From contig CAIYMZ010000142.1 in the NCBI GenBank assembly GCA_903927415.1, positions 1-7,239 on the forward strand: a stretch of DNA of 7,239 nt. Reading direction: 5' to 3'. Of this stretch, positions 5,960 to 7,239 are shown in pieces. Below the pieces are notes generated by a model. The model was not told the origin of the DNA and did not search any database. It saw only the letters and a program-made list of their open reading frames with translations. How positions within the stretch are numbered: the stretch's first letter is position 1; the number at the start of each line of letters is the position of its first letter. This DNA is from an uncultured Alphaproteobacteria bacterium (GTDB lineage: Bacteria > Pseudomonadota > Alphaproteobacteria > Rickettsiales > UBA1997). A program made the translations under genes and the position numbers.

Positions 5960-5973
5960 GATTTTCTGTGTAG

Positions 5974-6015
5974 AAAAAAACCTCGCCCAGAAAAAAATTT
6001 CTGACGAGGTTTTTT
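5974..6015. terminator. Bidirectional terminator after the NYN gene
   Basis: AAAAAACCTCG (5975-5985) pairs with CGAGGTTTTTT (6005-6015), and the inner CAGAAA (5988-5993) pairs with TTTCTG (5998-6003) around AAAA. Read on the minus strand, the stem ends in seven U, 38 bases after the NYN stop codon, so it is the natural terminator of the minus-strand operon. It also works in plus orientation. Confidence 0.8.
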
Positions 6016-6053
6016 ACAAAAACTGACGGATCTGGGTTCAAAACAGGCTCTAA

Positions 6054-6527
6054 CTACAAAAGCAAATCATCCGCAATCGGCACAAATTCTGACGCGGCAT
6101 TTTTCAGTGAATCAGCGGTGAGGCTAGGCACGCCGTAAACTTCAAATTTTTTACCGAATTTATTTTTTACTTTTTCAGCGAGCAGATCGAAATCGCCGTC
6201 GCCAGAAGCGAGAATCACAATGTCGCAATCTGGTGCGTGCTCAATCACGTCGAGCGCAATTCCAACATCCCAATCGCCTTTCGCTGAACCGTCTTGGCGC
6301 TGAATAAATGGTTTTAATTTCACCTCAAAACCAATGCCGCGCAAGATATTTTGGAACTGTTTTTGCTTCTCGTCATTGCGCGCAATTCCGTAGGCAAACG
6401 CTTTTACGACTTGACGATTTTGCGTTGCCGCTGCCCAAAATTTATTGTAATCAAAATGCTGGCGATAGGCTTCCTTCGTGGTGTAGTAGATGTTTTGAAT
6501 GTCGACGAAGAGGGAAATTTTTTGCAT
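6054..6527 (-). CDS. NYN-domain protein (LabA/DUF88-like), putative ribonuclease, 157 aa
   Basis: The whole protein is one NYN domain, a PIN-like nuclease fold. The expected acidic residues are present: D9 in LFVDIQNIYY (6-15), D85 and D87 with D93 in GDWDVGIALDVIE (84-96), and D110, D112 and D114 in ASGDGDFDLL (107-116). These would bind the divalent metals used to cleave RNA. A conserved VYGVPSLTADSLKNAA segment (130-145) follows, and the C-terminus FVPIADDLL is typical of the family. No signal peptide, membrane segment or extra RNA-binding domain (such as OST-HTH) is seen. The ATG at 6527 immediately precedes the first strand; no Shine-Dalgarno lies at the right spacing. It starts 45 bp after the DUF1993 stop codon, with no terminator between, so it is probably co-transcribed and ends at the hairpin 5974-6015. 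The target RNA is unknown; metal-dependent RNase activity is inferred from the family. Confidence 0.93.
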   Translation of the reverse strand: MQKISLFVDIQNIYYTTKEAYRQHFDYNKFWAAATQNRQVVKAFAYGIARNDEKQKQFQNILRGIGFEVKLKPFIQRQDGSAKGDWDVGIALDVIEHAPDCDIVILASGDGDFDLLAEKVKNKFGKKFEVYGVPSLTADSLKNAASEFVPIADDLLL

Positions 6528-6572
6528 TTTATTTTATAATTTTCCCCAGTGGTGCAGGCGGCGGAGCGGATT

Positions 6573-7079
6573 CTACGAATTTCCCAAATAATCTTTCTTT
6601 CCAATCTCAACTCCATTGTGGCGCAGAATGGCGTAGGCTGTGGTGATGTGAAAAAAAATGTTGGGCAAAGTGTAATTCAGTAAGTAGGGCAAGCCAATGT
6701 AGTTGCGGTCGCGGCCATGTTGGTGGTAACTGATTTTTAATTCTTCTTTGCCGTTAATTTGATTCGGCTGAACCATTTTTAAAAATTCGATGGTTTTTTC
6801 GATGCGGGCTTGGAGCTCAGAAAAAGTTTTTTCGACATCCTCAAATTTTGGCAGTTCGATCTCAGCAAGCCTTGCCACTCCGGCCTTGGCAGTGTCGCAA
6901 GCAATTTGTACTTGGCGCAGAAATGGCAACATGTCGGGAAATAATCGCGCGTTAATGAAAACGCTTTGGTCGATTTTCTTCGCTTCAGCGTGAGCTTCAG
7001 CTTTTTTCAGAATCGCGGCAAGGTTTTGTAAATTGTGAATGGCGGTCGGGACTAGAGTTTGGTACATTGAGATGGTCAT
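6573..7079 (-). CDS. DUF1993 family protein (DinB-like fold), 168 aa
   Basis: Matches the DUF1993 family in its start (SMYQTLVPTAIHNLQNLAAI, residues 4-23), in NARLFPDMLPFLRQVQIACD (43-62), LPKFEDVEKTFSELQARI (76-93) and the C-terminal FFHITTAYAILRHNGVEIGK (142-161). The family is thought to share the four-helix DinB/YfiT-like fold. H29, H144 and H154 are conserved-looking histidines that might bind metal, but no activity is established. No signal peptide or membrane segment is seen. The ATG at 7079 is supported by a good ribosome binding site, AAGGAG, six bases upstream. It is the first gene of a probable two-gene operon with the NYN gene. A link in function between the two is only suggested by adjacency. 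Confidence 0.93.
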   Translation of the reverse strand: MTISMYQTLVPTAIHNLQNLAAILKKAEAHAEAKKIDQSVFINARLFPDMLPFLRQVQIACDTAKAGVARLAEIELPKFEDVEKTFSELQARIEKTIEFLKMVQPNQINGKEELKISYHQHGRDRNYIGLPYLLNYTLPNIFFHITTAYAILRHNGVEIGKKDYLGNS

Positions 7080-7085
7080 GAGTTG

Positions 7086-7091
7086 CTCCTT
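7086..7091 (-). promoter_or_regulatory. Shine-Dalgarno sequence of the DUF1993 gene
   Basis: On the minus strand AAGGAG ends six bases before the ATG at 7079. It is the only strong Shine-Dalgarno sequence among the five genes and settles this start over the next in-frame ATG four codons later. Confidence 0.85.
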
Positions 7092-7152
7092 AAATTTAGG
7101 CTGTTGGAAGTTAAAAAAGTTTTAATTTTGTAAATTTTAAGTGCGTCACAAA

Positions 7153-7222
7153 ATGGATTGCTTCGCTTTTTCTCGCAATGACAAACTCATCCGTTATTGC
7201 GAGAAAAAGCGAAGCAATCCAT
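7153..7222. repeat. Long inverted repeat with 27-bp perfect arms
   Basis: The left arm 7153-7179 is the exact reverse complement of 7196-7222. Three further pairs (7180-7182 with 7193-7195, one a G-T wobble) leave a loop of 10 bases. The arms carry ATGGATTGCTTCGC and CTCGCAATGAC, a widespread style of dispersed intergenic repeat in bacteria. It lies 74 bases upstream of the DUF1993 start. It is probably two oppositely oriented copies of a repeat, or a single palindromic element. It lacks terminal T-runs and is not a standard terminator. Confidence 0.85.
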
Positions 7223-7239
7223 GGTCAGCTGTTTTCAAA

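Larger units (their letters stand above)
5749..6053. other. 305-bp convergent intergenic region filled with hairpins
   Basis: No coding frame. Nearly all of it is accounted for by the GGATGAC hairpin (5762-5791), a second GGATGAC copy (5807-5816) and four terminator-like hairpins (5817-6015). About 38 bases remain before the NYN stop codon. It separates the plus-strand helicase from the minus-strand operon. Confidence 0.75.

Noticed and set aside
6054..7079. NYN-DUF1993 pair considered as a toxin-antitoxin system
   Set aside because: Neither protein resembles a known antitoxin, the genes do not overlap, and the NYN protein is a stand-alone LabA/DUF88-like type usually found outside such modules.
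7153..7222. Inverted repeat considered as insertion sequence ends or a CRISPR fragment
   Set aside because: The space between the arms is only about 10-16 bases, there is no transposase, and no regularly spaced repeats or spacers are present.

Overview
This is an ordinary-looking bacterial chromosomal segment of moderate GC with five protein genes and no mobile element, CRISPR array, tRNA or rRNA that I could see. The best guess is an alphaproteobacterium of the Rickettsiales/Holosporales kind or a relative. The grounds are the style of the TrmD and DEAD-box proteins, AT-rich intergenic DNA, weak Shine-Dalgarno use, and intergenic hairpins ending in GGATGAC(AAA) or AATGAC(AAA). This placement is inference from sequence style, not a phylogeny.

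Layout. Bases 1-230 hold only short inverted and degenerate direct repeats. A large minus-strand gene (231-2627) encodes a 798-residue FAD/NAD(P)-binding protein with a low-complexity Ala-Gly tail. A 164-bp divergent interval with a 12-bp inverted repeat separates it from trmD (2792-3517, plus strand), the tRNA m1G37 methyltransferase, here without its usual rpsP-rimM-rplS partners. A 404-bp interval, probably partly a structured leader, precedes a 608-residue DEAD-box RNA helicase (3922-5748, plus) with a 230-residue Arg/Ser/Gly tail. A 305-bp convergent interval then carries a GGATGAC hairpin and four successive terminator-like hairpins. On the minus strand, a DUF1993 gene (6573-7079) reads into a NYN-domain (LabA/DUF88-like) putative RNase gene (6054-6527), 45 bp apart and probably one operon. 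The right edge (7153-7222) is a near-perfect long inverted repeat.

Together the recognisable functions lean towards RNA: tRNA modification, RNA unwinding and a putative NYN ribonuclease. The genes form separate transcription units, so I do not claim a single system. The most curious points are a 7-bp tandem repeat inside trmD, a 10-bp duplication across the start codon of the FAD gene, a duplicated aromatic-lysine motif in the helicase tail, and the stack of terminator-like hairpins between the convergent genes. I did not find a convincing new defence or mobile system.
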